Shown piece by piece: positions 30,201 to 43,200 of a stretch of 64,000 nt of DNA. The number at the start of each line of letters is the position of its first letter. Positions within the stretch are counted from its first letter, which is position 1. This DNA is from Bostrychus sinensis. Lineage: Eukaryota; Chordata; Actinopteri; Gobiiformes; Eleotridae. A model generated the notes under the pieces. The model was not told where the DNA came from, ran no database searches, and saw only the letters and a program-made list of their open reading frames with translations. The stretch is from the NCBI GenBank assembly GCA_020698575.1, contig CM036253.1:1482203-1546202 (forward strand), read 5' to 3'. A program made the position numbers and the translations under genes.

Positions 30201-32658
30201 GTTTAGTCCTGGTTTAGACCTGGTTTAATCCTGGTTTAGTCCTGGTTCAGTCCTGGTCCAGTCCTGGTCCAGTCCTGGTCCAGTCCTGGTTCAGTCCTGG
30301 TTCAGTCCTGGTTCAGTCCTGGTTTAGTCCTGGCTTAGTCCTGGCTTGGTCCTGGCTTAGTCCTGGTTCAGTCCTGGTTTAGTCCTGGCTTAGTCCTGGC
30401 TTGGTCCTGGCTTAGTCCTGGTTCAGTCCTGGCTTAGTCCTGGCTTAGTCCTGGCTTAGTCCTGGCTTAGTCCTGGCTTAGTCCTGGCTTAGTCCTGGCT
30501 TAGTCCTGGTTTAGTCCTGGTTTAGTCCTGGTTTAGTCCTGGTTTAGACCTGGTTTAGACCTGGTTTAGTCCTGGCTTAGTCCTGGCTTAGTCCTGGCTT
30601 AGTCCTGGCTTAGTCCTGGCTTAGTCCTGGCTTAGTCCTGGCTTGATCCTGGCTTAGTCCTGGTTCAGTCCTGGTTTAGTCCTGGTTCAGTCCTGGTTTA
30701 GCCCCTTAGATCCTTACACAGTAACTAACAGGTTACTTCTGCGTTTTGTTGTGAGTAACTCTAAAGTGTCCCTCTCCTTCTCCCCCCTCCTCCTGGTCCT
30801 GGTCCTGGTCCTGGTCCAGTCCTCCTCCTCTGTGCGGAGCCATCCCGGCCAGCACCGACTACGTGGCCAAGCAGGGAGACAAAGTGGCGGCTCGCGTCAA
30901 AGCCGTGGACGGAGACGAGCAGTGGATCCTGGCAGAAGTCGTCAGCTACAACCACTCCACCAACAAGTACTGTCTTTGGACCCGGTTTAGACCCAGTTCA
31001 GTCCAAGTTTAGTCTGGGTTTAGTCCTAGTTAAGCCTTTTTTTAGATTTTGTTTAGATTTGTTCTAGTCCTGGCTTTAGTCCTGGTCAAGTCCCAGTTTT
31101 AGTCTCAGATTTAGTCCTGGTTTAGTCTTTGTTTTGTACAGGTTTAGTACTGGTTAAGTCCAGGTTTAGCAGTCAGTACTAATCTTGTTTTCCTCTGTTC
31201 AGATACGAAGTGGACGACATCGATGAAGAAGGCAAAGAGTGGGTTTAATGTCTTTATATAAAAACTGTTATTTTCAGATCTCTCCCTTTGTTTCGGTCAC
31301 ATTTATCAGTGTTTTTTAACTTTTGTTTTTTGTATTCCAGGAGGCACACGCTGAGCCGGCGCCGGATCATCCCTCTGCCGCAGTGGAAGGCCAACCCAGA
31401 GACCGACCCCGAGGCCCTGTTCAGCAAAGAGCAGCTGGTCCTGGCCCTGTACCCTCAGACCACCTGCTTCTACCGCGCTCTGATCCACGCCCCCCCGCAC
31501 CGGGTGAGCCCAGCTGTGCCCAGCTGTGCACAGCTGTGCCTCTGTGGCCCTTTTCCACCAGCACTACTTGGTTTTATTCTCCTCGCTTCTCTCTGCTTTG
31601 TCAGCTGTTCCATAGATGAGAGCAGCCATCCGGGTTCTTTACAATTGCGCCAAGTCCCCGCCCCCTTTTGGGTGAAAACATGAATGAATTAATTTATCGA
31701 ACATATAAATGCAATATACATTAACAAAAAATTTTCCAAAAAAATGTAAAAATCCGACACCAAGAACAGACATTTCATGTTGAAAGGCAAGTTATAGTAA
31801 TAATAGAATAGAGAACAACAGCTGAATAGGTGTGCGCTATGCTAACGTAACACATTGATGGTTATTCAGCTACATGAAGCATAAACAACGAACTGAATAG
31901 GTGTCTCGTATGTTAACGTAATATATTAACAGTTATTCACATAACTATAGCATAAAGAACATAATATAACAAGTTCACCAAACTCACCATCTCACTCCTA
32001 ATCACTAAATCCTTTAAATTCTTCATCCTCGGTGTCGCTTCTGAACAACTCCGCCAACTCCGGAGGTAGACGAAGCGCCGCTTCCTCCTCTGCGTGGCTG
32101 TCGTCAGACTCAGCATCAGTTCCATTTCCAATTATTCCGCTCTTTCTCAGTTGTCTTTATAGCCTAAGTTGTTAGTGGTAATGTTTACATTTTAAATTGT
32201 CAGTGGTACAGGTGCAGCAGATGCTGGGACACAAGCCTAGAGCGCCCTCTAACCAACACCTGAAATATTTTAATATATAAGTCACACCTGAGTATACGTC
32301 ACACCCCGAGCCAGACGATGGAAAAAAGTGTGACTTATAGTCCAGGTAATACGGTAGTGCTGGTGGAAAAAGGCCTTAAATGTCCTTTAGTGTTTAAGTG
32401 GTTGTCTGTCAGCCCTCTGTTGTCCGGGATGTTGTCAAAACTCCGTCAGAGATAACTCAAAGGGAGAGAAGCTACAAAAGGCAATGTTTTAGTTTTCTTT
32501 TATATTTCTGGTTTAATGATTGAAGTGTTGTCTGTCTCAGCCCCAGGACGATTACTCCGTCCTGTTCGAAGACACAGTCGTACGCAGACGGATACTCTCC
32601 TCCGCTCAACGTCGCCCAGAGATACGTGGTCGCCTGCAAAGAGAACAAGAAGAAGTGA
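27258..32658 (+). CDS. sgf29: SAGA-associated factor 29 (SGF29/CCDC101)
   Basis: Coding exons: 27258-27323, 28201-28276, 28356-28428, 29221-29285, 29621-29750, 30820-30966, 31203-31238, 31341-31503 and 32541-32658. Expected product is 290 aa (human 293). The N-terminal coiled coil (LLSELHQLIKQTQ, ERSRSEHNL) anchors SGF29 in the SAGA and ATAC acetyltransferase complexes. The C-terminal tandem Tudor domain reads H3K4me2/3: AAIPAS-type start CGAIPASTDYVAKQGDKV, acidic YEVDDIDEEGKE, and cage aromatics in ALYPQTTCFYRALI and SVLFEDT. The final exon has one extra base near 32576, just after FEDT. After it the conserved end (SYADGYSPPLNVAQRYVVAC) appears only in the +1 frame, and the raw frame runs on to a stop at 32793. 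The cause may be assembly error or real mutation. Neighbour nfatc2ip starts 1.4 kb downstream. Confidence 0.95.
27356..27975. mobile_element. MITE, actgtactacgaagc ends
   Basis: It begins gaggactgtactacgaagct and ends in the inverted aacctcgcttcatagtacag. A relative with the same kind of ends (cctgtaccacggagctgag ... agcttcgtagtacaggc) lies at 62349-63092. It is non-coding and sits in sgf29 intron 1. The superfamily is unclear. Confidence 0.75.
28010..28160. repeat. Degenerate 11-bp repeat (tttagtcctgg)
   Basis: Loose, diverged copies of tggtttagtcc lie just before the acceptor of sgf29 exon 28201-28276. This is the old or seed form of the 11-mer family. Confidence 0.75.
28538..28818. mobile_element. 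hAT-like MITE
   Basis: The ends cagggtttctgcaggg and cctacagaaaccctg are inverted. The interior carries paired agacctttttaagacc / gactttttaaggctttccaag stretches. The CAGGG start is hAT-like, but the flanking 8-mers do not match well, so age or misplacement is possible. Confidence 0.6.
29304..29605. repeat. 11-bp array, sense tttagacctgc/gg
   Basis: About 26 copies of tttagacctgg or tttagacctgc, filling the sgf29 intron between 29285 and 29621 almost completely. The acceptor TTGTGTTTCAG is immediately beyond. Confidence 0.95.
29756..29850. repeat. 12-bp array gtcctgggccag starting at the splice donor
   Basis: Eight copies of gtcctgggccag begin five bases after the GT of sgf29 intron 5 (29751). 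In the gene's frame they read VLGQ repeated, so an unspliced transcript stays open until the stop at 29902-29904. Confidence 0.95.
29935..30710. repeat. 11-bp arrays tttagtcctgg / cttagtcctgg
   Basis: Two blocks (29935-30005 and 30172-30710) of the 11-mer, with homogenised sub-blocks of the CTTAG, TTCAG and TTTAG types. They lie in the sgf29 intron before the Tudor exon at 30820. Confidence 0.95.
31541..32379. mobile_element. TIR element ccttttccaccagcactac with nested pogo copy
   Basis: The left end ggcccttttccaccagcact (31544) pairs with the right end gtagtgctggtggaaaaagg (about 32354-32373). A decayed pogo-type element occupies most of the inside and ends exactly at the right TIR (TACGGTA at 32350-32356). 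It lies in the last sgf29 intron. Confidence 0.75.
31757..32354 (-). mobile_element. Pogo-type transposon remnant, copy 1
   Basis: Shares about 600 bp with 52896-53423 at high identity, including the terminal acttatagtccagg-taatacgg. On the minus strand a transposase C-terminus can be read ending at 31998: ELAELFRSDTEDEEFKGF. That acidic tail is typical of pogo/Tigger-type transposases. This copy has an internal tandem duplication of about 78 bp near 31826-31910. Confidence 0.8.
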
Positions 32659-33330
32659 CAGGGCCCACAGCTCCCTCTGGTGGTGTTTTTGTAAATATAT
32701 TGTTTATAAAAAATGTGAACAAACTGCTGTCTCTGTGTGGCCTCATTTTTCTGAAACTGCCACTGATTATTGAGATAAAATATGACTCATTGTAGTGTCC
32801 CAGGCCTCAGGGTCAGAGGGTCCCAGAAATGGTCCCTCTTCTTAGATTTTTATGTATAAAGGGTCCATGTGAAGCGTCCACCTGTCTCACTTTAGTTGTC
32901 CTGACCTGCACAGCCATGTAGTCCTCTGTCCCTCTGTCCCTCTGTCCTTACATCCCACTTGTTACGATAATGTCCCACTTTTCCATTAGTGCTCAGGGGA
33001 TCTTTAAAAAAAGAAGAAGAAAAAAAAAAAGTTTCACGTTAACAACAGCGAGGTCAGGTCAGTATTCCTTGTGTAAAATGTAGAATAAATATTTGTGGGC
33101 GTCCCATCTTGATAGGTTGGATATTTGTTTGTTGTGTTGCTGCCCTGTGTCTCAGGACAGGCCTCTCCTGGAGCTGGGAGCTGTGTTGCTGGATTGTTTT
33201 GGGAAAATACACAGTTTTGATTATTCTGTTCCATATTTTTTATTCCAACGAGTAAAGTCTCAGTAAAGACATTATTTTGCAAAATGTGCACTTTTGGAAT
33301 GAAAACAGCAAATCAAATGTTTTCTCTTAG
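32659..33330. repeat. sgf29 3' flank with dispersed repeat copy 2 of 3
   Basis: 32659-32860 is likely sgf29 3' UTR. From about 32870 to 33290 the sequence matches 49840-50190: gaggtcaggtcagtattcc, gtctcagtaaagacattatt and ttgattattctgttccat. An AATAAA at 33083 within it could serve as the sgf29 polyadenylation signal. Confidence 0.6.
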
Positions 33331-33852
33331 TTAGGCGCTTTTCCATGGGGCAGGACAGGTTGGTTTGGGAGTGGTTTTATGTTCCCAAAAAGCAGTCCAA
33401 ACCTAACGGTAATACAGATTTAGCTCCAGCCTCAGACGTTCATTTGTGGCACGGGTTGAGATTTCATAAGGCCCTCAGCTTCTACGACAAAATGCATTAT
33501 TTATGGCACTTTTGTACAGTGTTTTTGTAGCTTTGTCTGTACATTTGTGCATCTCATCTAATACTCTCAGCTTTGTATTTTCAAATTAGTTTGTTGAAAA
33601 ATAATTGCAGTTGCAGCTTTTATGTTCAAAGATGTCATTTGGTTTATTTTAGATTGTGTTTTCAGAGAAAAAAATCCTAATTATTTGGCTTTTGAAAACA
33701 AAATACTTATAAAACTATGCATTTTATTTATTGTGTATATGTGTTCAGTTCTTAGAAAACATCAGGAAGGACTGTTGGCCCCTGAAGATCTTCAGATCTG
33801 GCCTTCTTTGAAAAAAGTTTGGACACCTCTGGCCTAGTGGAAAAGCGCCTGT
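33331..33852. mobile_element. TIR element aggcgcttttccatgg
   Basis: It begins ttaggcgcttttccatgggg and ends with the inverted ctagtggaaaagcgcctg. The interior is AT-rich with short frames only. It lies in the sgf29-nfatc2ip intergenic gap. Confidence 0.7.
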
Positions 33853-34092
33853 TTAGTTATCGCAGAAACATCACAAATAATATACGTTATGTTCCCGTGA
33901 TGGTTTGAGATGATAAAAAAGAATATACAAATTGTAAAAAAGAAATATTCATATTAAAAATACATACATAAAAATGATTAAATATTTTATTTTTAAATCT
34001 CCGTCCCCACTCCAGTCCAGCGGCGGCGGTAGATGCGCATTAAAAACCGCAGAAGAAGAATGATCAGCGCAGCCCGCGGAAAAGGAAGAGTC
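33853..34092. promoter_or_regulatory. nfatc2ip: nfatc2ip upstream region and 5' leader
   Basis: The only space for the nfatc2ip promoter before the start codon at 34093. A GC-rich patch, 34005-34090 (ccagtccagcggcggcggta), directly precedes the ATG. No TATA box stands out. Position is inferred from context. Confidence 0.4.
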
Positions 34093-37000
34093 ATGGCCGA
34101 AGCGGTGAGTGTCTGACAGCGGAGGTTTCTCACTAAAACAGCGGCTAAAAGACAAAACCCACCATGCGAACACGTTTACGGTTTTCAACTGAAGGCCACA
34201 ACTGTTCCAGAGTTTATGATTACAACTTGAATTAAAAAAAAAAAAGCGAAAAAACTCCTAACTTTTGCCGTGTTTATCAAGCTAGCTGCGCTGCCCAATC
34301 TGTGGCTTTTCAACATAAAAGGCTCAGTATGCTGATTTTATTCGCGATTTTTTTGTTTTTATCCTGTAGAAAGTTAAGCCAGAAGGTGATGGCGCATTAT
34401 AATAAATATGAGTCGTTAAAGCTTTAGTTTATTGTATTAATTAGGAAAGAGAAAGTGGAGAATATTCAAAGATGTTTACACTGAAAGCCAAAGTGAGCGA
34501 CGCTGCTAACGGGGTAGCGTTTCATGCGCAGTTAATTTGTTTACTGTTAAGTTGAGTAAACGTAATTATAACATGTTTTTAAATAGATTGTGAATTATGT
34601 AAAGGGTGCAAACATACGGATGATAAATGTCAGGTAATTGTGGCAGGACTGGACTTAAACACAACTTTCTAACTTTCTGCAAACAAACAAACACAAACAT
34701 GTCCTGGGACCGTTTTAAACGGCGTTTGTAATTGTTTAGTTAAAATACTTAAAACCTTTTAGTGTAAACAAAGCAGCTGTGTTAAAAGGACTGGAGCCAT
34801 AAACAGGAACAGACGTCATTTTCTATGGAGGATTTAGCTTTAGCCGCAAAACATTGCAAGTTCTGAATAAATAAGTTGGTTTGGGACTGACAGCGCTGTG
34901 CCTGTGTGTAATGTCAGAGCCTGGGTACAGGACATTAGCGAGTGTCAGCAGTTTTGTTTTATGTAGCATTAAGCGTGTGTAATCGGCATAGAAGCTGCAG
35001 GAAACATAAGATAAGTTTCGTTTTTTAAATGTCACGCGGGACGAGTATTTGGGCGGCTCTCGTGACGCCCACTTTTTTAAAACAGAATTATATTTTTCCT
35101 GCAAAACGAGGTCCACTATGCAGCATTTGAAGTTTTGACGAGGTTGTGTGTTATGTTTTTGTATTTTAGCAAACTGAAACATGTCCTCTGACCTCTGGAG
35201 TTAAGTTAAAGGGAGCTGTCATTTTATTAATAATTTTAGTAAAATCTGAGGCTGCTACTTAACAATTATTTTATTAATTGATTGTTCTAGTCGGTTATTT
35301 TTACAATAAATAATCTGATAGTGAAGACTGACTGGTTAAAACTTGGTGTTTTATAGTTCCAGTTAAAAAGTTCAGATAATTATTCCAAAAATCGCTTTTT
35401 GCAAAATTAGAGCCAGCCAAAGATACAAGTTTGCCACTTGAGGATGTTTGGATACAGCAAGGGTATTTTTTATTCAAAAACAAAAATCAAAAAATTGTAC
35501 ATTGTTTTTTAACTGTTTTTGTTGCTTTACTGCTTTGTCCTGGTAAACAGCCTTCCTTCTCAGCACATGATACGTTTCTGAGTCTATGAATACTCCAGTT
35601 AACAATTATATCAATATTTGATTATAATTGATTAATCCGATTAGTTGTTGCAGCCCTAGTAAAATGCTAAAGTCTCTAAAGTTGTTTAAGTTTGTCTGCT
35701 TGGTGTCTTGCGGTGTGACAGCTGTATTTTTCAAAAAATCAAATTCTAAATGCATTTTTTTTAATTTTTTTTATGAGGGGACAGGGATATATTTACTAGG
35801 TAGCACAACAGACAGGTTGAATATTTTGTTGTCAAATGCCCAAATATAACGGTAGTAATGTGAACTGCATAAAATGTAGCACTGGATGCTACTAATTTGT
35901 TCCTGATGTTTAAAAACTTTGTTATTTAATGTTTTTAGTTTGCTCTTTAGTGAAAATAATATGAAAACCAGTGTGCTTATCTTGTCTGCAAATTGCAACT
36001 TATCTGAATAGATCACGCATGGAAATACCTGTTTAATTAACTTTAGATAAGATGCAGACAGGAGCAGAGCTGGAGATGTCTCTGTTCTCTTTGTTCATGA
36101 CGAGAAAGGACAGTTCATGAGTCCATCAGAGGGAGAGCTCATGTGAGAGGTTCAGGACCTGTGCAGAGGAGGGACACTGAATGCATGGGCACAGAGGCAG
36201 AAGGAGGAGGCTGAGGTTAGAGCTGGAGGCCAAGAGGAAGACCAGAGAGGAGGGTTATGGATGTAGAGGAAGAGGACATGAAGGTAGTTGGTGTGAGAGG
36301 AGAGGATTCTCTGTGGACTCCTCTGAAGGGAACAGAGTGGAGGAGGAGGGGAAGTGTTTCTGTAGCCATGGTAACTGTAGTTTTTATTCCTGTGTTTTAA
36401 AGGTGACAGTGAAGCCTCCACCCAAACGCAGACGAATCCTGGACCCCTCCGCCATCGTCCCAGTGCCCATCTACTCCAGTCAGGTGATACTCCCACTAGA
36501 GGTCGACTCATGTGGGTTTTTCTATGGCCAGTGCCTTTTAAAAAAAATTTAGAGCAGCCGATGGCCGATAAACCCTGCCGATATTTATTTTTTTATTTTT
36601 TAAAGAATTTAATATTATATAGCCATTTGTCTTAGCAATACTTATTAAAATGCAAACAAATCTGTTGGAATTGGATAGTGAGAGGAGTTAAAGATGTTTT
36701 TTTTTTTTTTTTTTAGAAAACCAATAAGGCGATCTCAAGCAAACTTGCTTTGCGAGTAGAGTTTGGGGAGAGCTACAAAATGCTTTTTAAATTTTTGTTC
36801 TATGAGGTTCTGTTCCAGAGAAATAAGCAAAATCTTTTTATTGTCATTTTGAGCTTTTCAGGCTGAGATAAAGTGTTTTTGGAAGTTTTAAATGAACTGA
36901 ACAAAATGTGCCTTGACTAAAAAACGCAAAATTCGGCCCGGTATATCAGCCGTTCTCTAACTCCTCCTACTGTCTGCTGCTTCTACACTGTCTGTCTACT

Positions 37001-37237
37001 GTGGATAAGAATAAGAATAATATTGACTTCTTTACATGATACAGCTGTGAGTTAGATTTATGTTGAGTATTTTTTCTGATCCATTCAGCGAGCCCCTGAA
37101 ATGTGGGAAACTGCTGCAGCTAAACAAAATAAAATATAAGTTCTAATATAAAAATGCAACACTCCTCCTGCTTGGTGTCAGGTGAGCAGCAGTTTGCAGC
37201 TGAAGGCCCCAGTGTTCGACGAGAAAGAACCCACAGG

Positions 37238-37288
<51 letters not shown>

Positions 37289-40200
37289 TTCACATAAGAA
37301 AAATAAAATTAAATGGTTCTGAATTTAATTAGATTGATGTTGCGCTGTGTTGTCTGTAGAGGAAGCAGCAGACGACGGATTTTGGTCAAAGTTTTCGTGT
37401 GAAGTGCAGAGAAAGTCTCCGGCGGCGGTGGAGCTGAGCGACTCTGAAGACGAGACGCAGCAGAGCGGGCCCAAACCACAAAGCACCACGTGAGACTCAT
37501 GCAGCTGGGGCTGGGTACCGGTCAGGTTTTTTTGGATACGAGTACTTAAACGATACCTGGTTTACCTGGAAGTCGGAGTAACCGGAGAGAACCTATGGTA
37601 ACACGGGGGACACATGCAAATTTCTAATATCGATATTTGTGATATTATCAATAGTTTCCATTAGGGATGTAACGATGCACTGAAGTTTCGATTTGACTCA
37701 CGCTTTTATGTTCACGATTACGATTTTTTATTTTTATTTTTTACGATACTTTTATTAACCTCTTTCTACTCTCCTCCTAAAACAGAGACACTTTAGCAGC
37801 AAACAATGCACAGAGAAGCAGTTTATCATGAATCCTCTCCTCAGTGATTTATAATGGGCCTAATAAAAGTCAAGTTTTATAAAAATATCAGAGAGGAAAG
37901 ATTCATCCACAGTAAAGACTCTGATCTCCATGGAAACGCTCTGGGGGAGGGGCCACTGAAACTTCAGATAAACTTCAGCTGTTGTTAGCCACTTAGCTTT
38001 CCTTTAGCTCGCTGCTAACAACAAGCTACTTTCTGAACGATGGTAAACGCAGCAAACAGGTGCATGCCTAAATAAAACCTGCAGATGTGTCTCTGCCGTT
38101 CGCCCTGGGCTTTTTTAATTTTATTTATTTATTTAAAAGGGACAATGCACATTAATGAACACCAGTAAAAAAATACATGTGTAAATGCGCTGAAGTTAGC
38201 GTACAGCTAATTTTCATTCGTAGTCCCTTGACATTTAAGACAGGACAAGACAAACACAATTAAACAAAATTCAGCAAGTCATAAAAATTTCACATTCCAC
38301 GGGATCTAAAGTGCCTATGTGGTTAAAGTGCATACAGTAATTTTAAAGTGCTGTAGTTCTCTAATAAATATAAAGTTAATTTAGTTTAAAGCCAGTTCGA
38401 TCCACATGTGTTGGTCGTCTCCTGCCGCTCAGAGACGACCAAGACACTGGAGTTTACAGAGGGCCCTCGGGTCCTAAAACATTCATACATATTTACATAT
38501 TTACATATTTACATATTTACATGACAGTGACAGTAAGAAACAGCAACAGTATAGATTGCAGGGTGAATGTATGCGGTGCGTGCCTACATACAGTATATGT
38601 ATGTATGCACCGCTCAACAACAACAGTGAAATATGAGTCTGTTCAGACAATGGGCTTGTTGTTGTTTTTGTTGTTTCCTGTGTGCGCTCCTCCGTCTGTG
38701 CGAGAGGTGAGGGAGCGCTCTCCTGAGCCGCTCCGAGTAATGAAACTCTTGTGCAGTCTTCACGTTCCCAGCACGTCGGGCTAATGATTTTACGATTTCT
38801 GTAAACTAAAACTTTATTTAAATTCCTGTTTCTCTTCTGTAAAATGCCAAACATGTGCCAGGTTAGTACCATTATACTCTGGTGTACGCTGTTTAAAGGG
38901 ACATCGCGATTAATTTTTTTCCGCACCGATTCAAAATTTCTCTCTTATGCATCGATTTGTAGCCAATTTACGAAGAATCGTTACATCCCTATTTTTTATG
39001 TATATTGATAAACACTATTTGGAAAACTATACAATTCGATACAAGGTAATGCGTATCAATATAGTTGTATCATAGGAATAAAAATTCTGTACATGGATAT
39101 AGTGACTTTGTGCTCCATGCTTGTGGTGTGTTTTGTTGGCCGTTTACACAGCGCTCGTCAGGAAAACGTATTTCCTATTGTGTGAAGCATAAAGATGGTG
39201 TATTTACTGTTAAACCGGCGGCTTACTGAGGTCTACACGAGTACAGAGAGACAAAAACCGTACGGCCGGGTTTTGGATGTTTTACCAGACCGGTACTGAA
39301 CCACATGTTGGATCGGGGTTCAATTCTTGCATTGCTCGGTTGGTTTTGGTGGGAAACGGTGCTTTTACAGATGAAGCTGCTGCTGTTTTTCAGAGACACA
39401 GTGCGGTCCCTGTCTCCTCCTCCTCCTCCTGAGAGTGCGGTCCAGAAACCATCACGAAAGGCCAAACAGAAACTCAAGTAAGTTTCTCAACTGTGTTTCA
39501 CATAACAGGAAGAAAGGGCTGTTTACTAGGCATTTAAAGCAGTTCAACTAAATGTAACTGTCAAAGATGTCTGAACCAGGTCTGATTCAGGTCTAAACCA
39601 GGTCTAAACCAGGTCTAAACCAGGTCTAAACCGGGTCTAACCCAGGTCTAACCCAGGTCTAACCCAGGTCTAAACCAGGTCTGAACCAGGTCTAAACCAG
39701 GTCTGAACCAGGTCTGAACCAGGTCTGAACCAGGTCTGAACCAGGTCTAAACCAGGTCTAAACCAGGTCTAAACCAGGTCTAACCCAGGTCTAAACCGGG
39801 TCTAAACCGGGTCTGACCCAGGTCTAACCCAGGTCTAACCCGGGTCTAAACCAGGTCTGAACCAGGTCTAACCCAGGTCTAACCCAGGTCTGAACCAGGT
39901 CTAACCCAGGTTTAAACCGGGTCTAACCCGGGACTAACCCAGGTCTAAACCGGATCTAACCCAGGTCTAACCCAGGTCTAACCCAGGTCTAACCCAGGTC
40001 TAACCCAGGTCTAAACCGGGTCTAAACCGGGTCTAAACCGGGTCTGACCCAGGTCTAACCCAGGTCTAACCCAGGTCTAAACCGGGTCTAAACCGGGTCT
40101 GACCCAGGTCTAACCCAGGTCTAACCCAGGTCTAACCCAGGTCTAAACCAGGTCTAAACCAGGTCTAAACCAGGTCTGAACCAGGTCTAAACCAGGTCTA

Positions 40201-43200
40201 AACCAGGTCTAACCCAGGTCTAACCCAGGTCTAACCCAGGTCTAACCCAGGTCTAAACCGGGTCTAACCCAGGTCTAACCCAGGTCTAACCCAGGTCTAA
40301 ACCAGGTCTAACCCAGGTCTAACCCAGGTCTAACCCGGGTCTAAACCGGGTCTAACCCAGGTCTAACCCAGGTCTAACCCAGGTCTAAACCAGGTCTAAA
40401 CCAGGTCTAAACCAGGTCTAAACCAGGTCTAAACCAGGTCTAAACCAGGTCTAAACCAGGTCTTGTGTTGTCCTCAGTGAGATCGACCGCCGACTGCAGG
40501 CTGTGAACTCCCTCTTGTCTCCGGAGCACGACTCGGGGCGGCGGGGGCGTAGGCGATGCAGGCGGTCGCCGCGGTTACAGAACGACGCCGATGACGTCAT
40601 CTTGGTGAGCCCCGCTGACGACGACGATGACCTCATCATCACGAGCCCGGAGATCCTGCCGCTCGTGTCTCCGTTCAGAGTCCCGGAGCGAGAGATCCCC
40701 CTGAAGGTCCGCTGCAGGACGGACCTCCACAAGATCCCCGTGCTGCCGGTGGGTTCCCGGGGGCGGGGCAGGCCCGCAGTGGTCCGGACTGGGACTGTGG
40801 GGGGCACCGTAGTCTTCTCAGATAGAAGGGAAATACACATTCACCCAGTGTTGCCAATTTAGCGACTTCTCAGACCCCTCCAGCGACTGATTTTCACTTT
40901 TTCTGGTGTTGTTTGAGACTTTGGTGACTCATGAAAAAAATGAAAGCACTTTTGATTCCTCTTCTCTTCGAGCTACCTGCTGCTGCCGTGAGCTTCTCCT
41001 CCGTCTGAAACGTCTCACAGGCTGTCAGCTGCAGTCACTCCACTGTTTTAGCATTATTTTTTAAACAAATTTATGTACAATACAAATATTTTACAGACAT
41101 TAGAGCACTGTCCAATAATACATAAAAACAAAACATAACAATAATAAAGAAAAACAACATAGGGGGCTGCTAATTCAGAGGAACACCAGCCATCGACCTC
41201 ACTTTCAATTAAAACCATTATGCAAATTAGGTGATGAGGTCACCTGGAGACTTCTAGGATAAGCCAATATCTACTTTTCTTATTGAGGAGTTGGCAACAC
41301 TGTACACACCACCACCGTCTTTTGCCCTTCACCTTAAATTATTATTATTGTGTTATTCATTTGTGAATGCTGGGTCCTTTGTCTCTTCACTCTCTTCAGA
41401 AAACTCCTGGACTGTAACTAAACCCTGGATTATACAGCGCATTTCTCACTCCGTTAAGATAAGTGGAGGGCAAAACAAACATGGCCTCACGCAGCAGGCA
41501 TGAGGAGATGCAGCCAAATAAGTGTCTTCACGCCTGACGACAAAATACAATACGGACTGAAACTACAAATATAGGGGACCTGTGACCTAGGGCTGAACAA
41601 TTAATTGCAATTTGATCTGTCGCAATTAGCAAATTACAAAGGCTGCAGTTATTGAGGTGAAAATATGTCATCTGCAGAGAACAAAATATCTCGTCTCCAG
41701 TCTTAAAAGTTTAAGACTCATATAAATCATTACAGCTGTAGTTCTGAAAGGCATGTGATTCCTTGTTTTATTTTCGGTCTTCTCTCAACGGTCAGTGCTC
41801 CATCTCATGCTTAAAATGTAAACTGAACATTAATTTGATAAAAATGTATTGCAAATCTCATCGCAACCACAATATATGTCAGAAAAGTCGCAGTTAAATA
41901 TTTTTTCTGAAGTACTGTGACCCGTATGAGGCAGTGCTGCTCTGTTTGCCGCTGCGAACCGTTACTACAGTCTGTTTAACGACACAAATCTACATTAATC
42001 TTATGTCTGTGTCAGTTTTCTCTGAGATTCTGTAGAAACAGTTCCTAACAAAGAGTAAACAGTGGCTTCAGCTGATGGGTATTATTAAAGGCAGTATATT
42101 TATAGTTAATAAAATTACTCATGTGTGCCAAGATATGATGAAAACATGTTTAAATCTAATATTAGTTTTACTGATAACAATGTTTTTGTGTGAAATAGGG
42201 CTGCACAATATGGGAAAATATGCAATATTCAGTACCTACGTAGAAAATTGCGATAATGATATTTTTGCGGTATTTTAAAATAACGCCTATTTTTCTGACA
42301 TAGTGAGTTAAATTTACTAAAAACAAAAATGTAAATCTCTATTCAAAAGCCAAAACTTAACACAGACTAAACCTGCCTAAACTGTGACTAAATTAAGGAA
42401 ATTACCACTAAAATTGGATTTTTTAAACATTTTTATTTAGTCACAACACATGTTCTTTTAAGGCTCTGGTGGAAAATGATTCTTCAGTGTAAATCTCTGT
42501 CAGATGGGAGACCACAGCGTTACTGTGATACAGATATTGCGTTTGCTGATACTGCGATAACAATAATTGTGCGATATATTGTGCAGCCCTAGCGTGAAAG
42601 CGCCTTTTGTCTGAACCTGAGATGAAACCGGTTCTCGCTCTCTCTCCTCTTCCTGTCGCAGTCCACGCCGCTCAGCGCTGTGGTGGATCAGCTGTCCGTC
42701 AAACTCAGGGTCCCGCCCACTCGACTGCTGCTGCTGCGCGAGGAGGCGGAGCTAAGCACGGACGCCACGGTCCACGAGCTCGGCCTGGGCATCGCGGACA
42801 TCATCGGTCTGTGTCACAAACGTAACATCGCAGGGTTAACACACGGGGGACAGCAGAGGAGGCAGCGTCTCTAGGCCTGAAGCTTATGGGGCTGTAATTG
42901 TAGCAAACAGACTGTGTGTGTGTGTGTGTAATTAGGTGTGTGTGTGTGTGTAAATAGATTTGTCTGTAATAAGGTGTGTGTGTAAATAGATTTGTCTGTA
43001 ATAAGGTGTGTGTGTGTAAATAGATTTGTCTGTAATAAGGTGTGTGTGTGTGTAAATAGATTTGTCTGTAATAAGGTGTGTGTGTGTAAATAGATTTGTC
43101 TGTAATAAGGTGTGTGTGTGTAAATAGATTTGTCTGTAATAAGGTGTGTGTGTGTAAATAGATTTGTCTGTAATAAGGTGTGTGTGTGTAAATAGATTTG

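Noticed and set aside
39640..40463. Telomere-like look of ctaaccc-containing units
   Set aside because: The unit is 11 bp (aggtctaaccc), not TTAGGG/CCCTAA in tandem, and it grades into aggtctaaacc units.
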